The notes below the pieces were generated by a model. The model saw nothing but the letters and a program-made list of their open reading frames with translations, was not told the DNA's origin and searched no databases. Shown piece by piece: positions 4,956-6,578 of a stretch of DNA of 6,578 nt (position 1 is the stretch's first letter; every line of letters begins with the position of its first letter). The stretch is from Thiotrichaceae bacterium. GTDB taxonomy: Bacteria > Pseudomonadota > Gammaproteobacteria > Thiotrichales > Thiotrichaceae. The position numbers and the translations under genes are program-made. The stretch spans positions 1-6,578 of the forward strand of contig JALVFC010000557.1 in NCBI GenBank assembly GCA_027030285.1. Reading direction: 5' to 3'.

Positions 4956-6170
4956 CTAATGTGCAGCAGCCCAGCGTTTACTGGTAAATAAGTAGCGGGA
5001 AATATAAAAAATGGCAAAACCCAAAGCACTTAAATAAAGCAGATATTTAAAATAACGTGTGCTGATAATGCCCTGGCGGACGGTAAAACGAATATTTGGT
5101 TGTGTATTTCCTGAACTGGCTTTTTTCCTGAGTGCAGTAACACGCAGGGTATATTGTCCTGGATGGTCAAGTTTAAATAAAGCTTTACCTGTTTGCTGGC
5201 TGGAGTGGTCTTTATGAGTTGACAGCTTATCGGCAAATGAAAAGACTTCTTTTTCATCATCAAACAAGGTGATATCGGTAATTTGCCATAGACTTGCATA
5301 AGGGTTGTTAAAGGAAATTTCGGTTAAATGTCGTGCATTGTCGATAGCAAAGGAGTATGTATTGATACCAGGGTTTAATGACCTGCTGCGCTGGTCAAGA
5401 ACCGTTTTTCCGCTGGTAAACAGTGAGATAAAGAGCAGGGCGGCTACTGCAACAAGTGCAAACTTGAAACTTGCTTTGGAAAGTGCCTCCCGCAACGGTG
5501 CTTTAAAAGGCTGCGCCGGATGAATAGTGCTGCGATGCGTCTCCTGTTGTATTGCGAAATTGTTATGCATAAGCTCTGGCTCAATATACTCTGTCAAATA
5601 ATATTCCAGTTCATCTTCAGTTTCTTCCATGGTAAACATAAAAGGTGGTGCAATGGCATCCCTGACAATACTGGTCTCGCCGACTTTTGCAATCCAGGTT
5701 AATTCACCGGCAACATAGGTAATTTCAGCCTGATACGCTTCAAAAAATACAAAGGATTGATCCTTGACACGCAGAGGCTCTCTGGGTGAAAGCTGACGCA
5801 TATCGCGATCAGGTAAATAGCGAACCCGTCGGGTAAACGTAAAATGCCCAAACTGATAGGTTAGCCAGGCATAGCCATGTGTCTCAGAATACAAATGCAA
5901 ATCAGTCCAGCGATCACCAAATGATGAACGGTAGGAAACAATACCGATAATCGTAAAGTGTACATCCTTGATCGTGCCTTCCATGCCCAGTGTTAAAGGG
6001 CAATCAACAGGCGGCTGTTGCTCACTGAACTGATAGAGCAGGGCATAGTCCTTGCGTGTATCCATGACGGCTCCGCAGTATTCACAGCTGAGGCTGCGAA
6101 TCCGATGCCCGCCACCATACAGATTCAGCGGAGCAGCGCATTGTTTGCATTGAATACTTTTTACTTCCAT
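4956..6170 (-). CDS. Zinc-ribbon DUF4178 membrane protein
   Basis: With start ATG 6170 the product has 404 aa. A GTG at 6185 would add five residues and overlap the upstream gene by 11 nt; the ATG, 4 nt after that gene's stop, is preferred. Cys8, Cys11, Cys29 and Cys32 form two CxxC knuckles of a zinc ribbon (CKQC...CEYC). Residues about 60-200 look like a DUF4178 beta-rich domain, with IIGIVSYRSSFGDRWTDLHLY and HGYAWLTYQFGHFTF. A membrane span lies at about 236-253, followed by a beta-rich domain of some 110 residues and a second span at about 374-391, with a short basic tail. The layout suggests a cytoplasmic N-half and a periplasmic domain between the spans. The molecular function of DUF4178 is unknown to me. 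It is the middle gene of a tight minus-strand operon. Confidence 0.82.
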   Translation of the reverse strand: MEVKSIQCKQCAAPLNLYGGGHRIRSLSCEYCGAVMDTRKDYALLYQFSEQQPPVDCPLTLGMEGTIKDVHFTIIGIVSYRSSFGDRWTDLHLYSETHGYAWLTYQFGHFTFTRRVRYLPDRDMRQLSPREPLRVKDQSFVFFEAYQAEITYVAGELTWIAKVGETSIVRDAIAPPFMFTMEETEDELEYYLTEYIEPELMHNNFAIQQETHRSTIHPAQPFKAPLREALSKASFKFALVAVAALLFISLFTSGKTVLDQRSRSLNPGINTYSFAIDNARHLTEISFNNPYASLWQITDITLFDDEKEVFSFADKLSTHKDHSSQQTGKALFKLDHPGQYTLRVTALRKKASSGNTQPNIRFTVRQGIISTRYFKYLLYLSALGFAIFYISRYLFTSKRWAAAH

Positions 6171-6174
6171 AGAC

Positions 6175-6578
6175 TCACAAGGCACTCTTTATTTCATAAG
6201 GATCAACCCACTCACCTTTATAGGCACGGGTTGTTTGCGAATAGTATTCCAGTGTTAACAGTTGCCCGTGGGAGTCGGAAAGATGAGCATAAGGAATACT
6301 ATCACCAGGGGTGACAATTTCCGGCAACTCACCCATAAAACCTTCACACTGTCCCTCGCCAATTTCAGTGACCAGCCAGTCAATATCATACAGGTGGATA
6401 GTTTTTCCCAGTTTGACATCAGCCCGCGCTGGTAATTCGCTGGCATCAATATCAAGCGGTGTCTCAAAGGCAAAGTCACCTTCATCAACACTCACCCAGA
6501 AACCACGCCCGCCATTATCAACTGCCCACCACTCCTCCCAGAAACCGATTTTGTGGCGATAGCGCACCTTGCCTACTG
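6175..6578 (-). CDS. DUF4178 protein, 5' part outside the window (partial)
   Basis: This is the C-terminal 133 residues of a gene entering from the right edge. The frame stays open to the edge, reading VGK before the GTG at 6567, so that GTG is probably an internal valine. The start of the visible part, YRHKIGFWEEWWAV followed by RGFWVSVDEGDFAFE, has the Trp-rich pattern of DUF4178 domains. The rest (GELPEIVTPGDSIPYAHLSD, LLTLEYYS, GEWVDPYEI) continues the same fold type. No membrane span is seen in the visible part. The TGA at 6175-6177 lies 4 nt before the preferred ATG of the zinc-ribbon DUF4178 gene, so the two are almost certainly co-transcribed and translationally coupled. The operon promoter must lie outside the window. 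Confidence 0.78.
   Translation of the reverse strand, partial: VGKVRYRHKIGFWEEWWAVDNGGRGFWVSVDEGDFAFETPLDIDASELPARADVKLGKTIHLYDIDWLVTEIGEGQCEGFMGELPEIVTPGDSIPYAHLSDSHGQLLTLEYYSQTTRAYKGEWVDPYEIKSAL

Noticed and set aside
1..6578. CRISPR array or phage integration genes
   Set aside because: No regularly spaced repeats, integrase, recombinase or transposase coding sequence was seen; the only longer direct repeat is the tRNA-Leu duplication.

Overview
The window looks like a chromosomal segment of a Gram-negative proteobacterium, most likely a betaproteobacterium, possibly Nitrosomonadales-like. This rests on the tRNA-Gly(GCC) / tRNA-Cys(GCA) / tRNA-Leu(UAA) order known from E. coli glyW-cysT-leuZ, on close resemblance of RluA and QueA to the proteobacterial proteins, and on moderate G+C. 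The genus assignment is inference.

Layout. At 1-44 there may be the tail of an upstream gene. A strong sigma70-type promoter with a GC-rich discriminator (105-133) drives tRNA-Gly, which is followed by an intrinsic terminator. tRNA-Cys and tRNA-Leu follow. Between them lies an exact 47-nt duplication of the tRNA-Leu leader plus its first 12 nt, leaving a truncated tRNA-Leu 5' fragment. Convergent to the tRNAs is rluA (minus strand), a 23S rRNA/tRNA pseudouridine synthase. The rluA-queA gap holds a 159-bp MITE-like element (1610-1768) with near-perfect 18-bp terminal inverted repeats and ATGTT direct repeats at its edges. queA (plus strand), for queuosine synthesis in tRNA, starts just past it from its own promoter. 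The first 2.9 kb is therefore mostly tRNA genes and tRNA-modification genes.

From 2.9 to 4.8 kb the content changes. A small minus-strand single-span membrane protein (62 aa) is transcribed away from a plus-strand SARP/BTAD-type regulator. That regulator has a winged-helix domain and a BTAD domain, then an ATPase domain that is degenerate and stops early. A 27-codon leader ORF with a strong ribosome binding site overlaps its start.

From 4.77 kb to the right edge is a tight minus-strand operon: a DUF4178 protein entering from outside the window, a zinc-ribbon/DUF4178 protein with two membrane spans, and a 59-aa glycine-rich small membrane protein starting 2 nt after the preceding stop. The regulator and this operon converge with only 6 bp between their stop codons. 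The parts most worth a second look are the DUF4178 operon with its small protein, the shortened regulator, and the MITE-like element.
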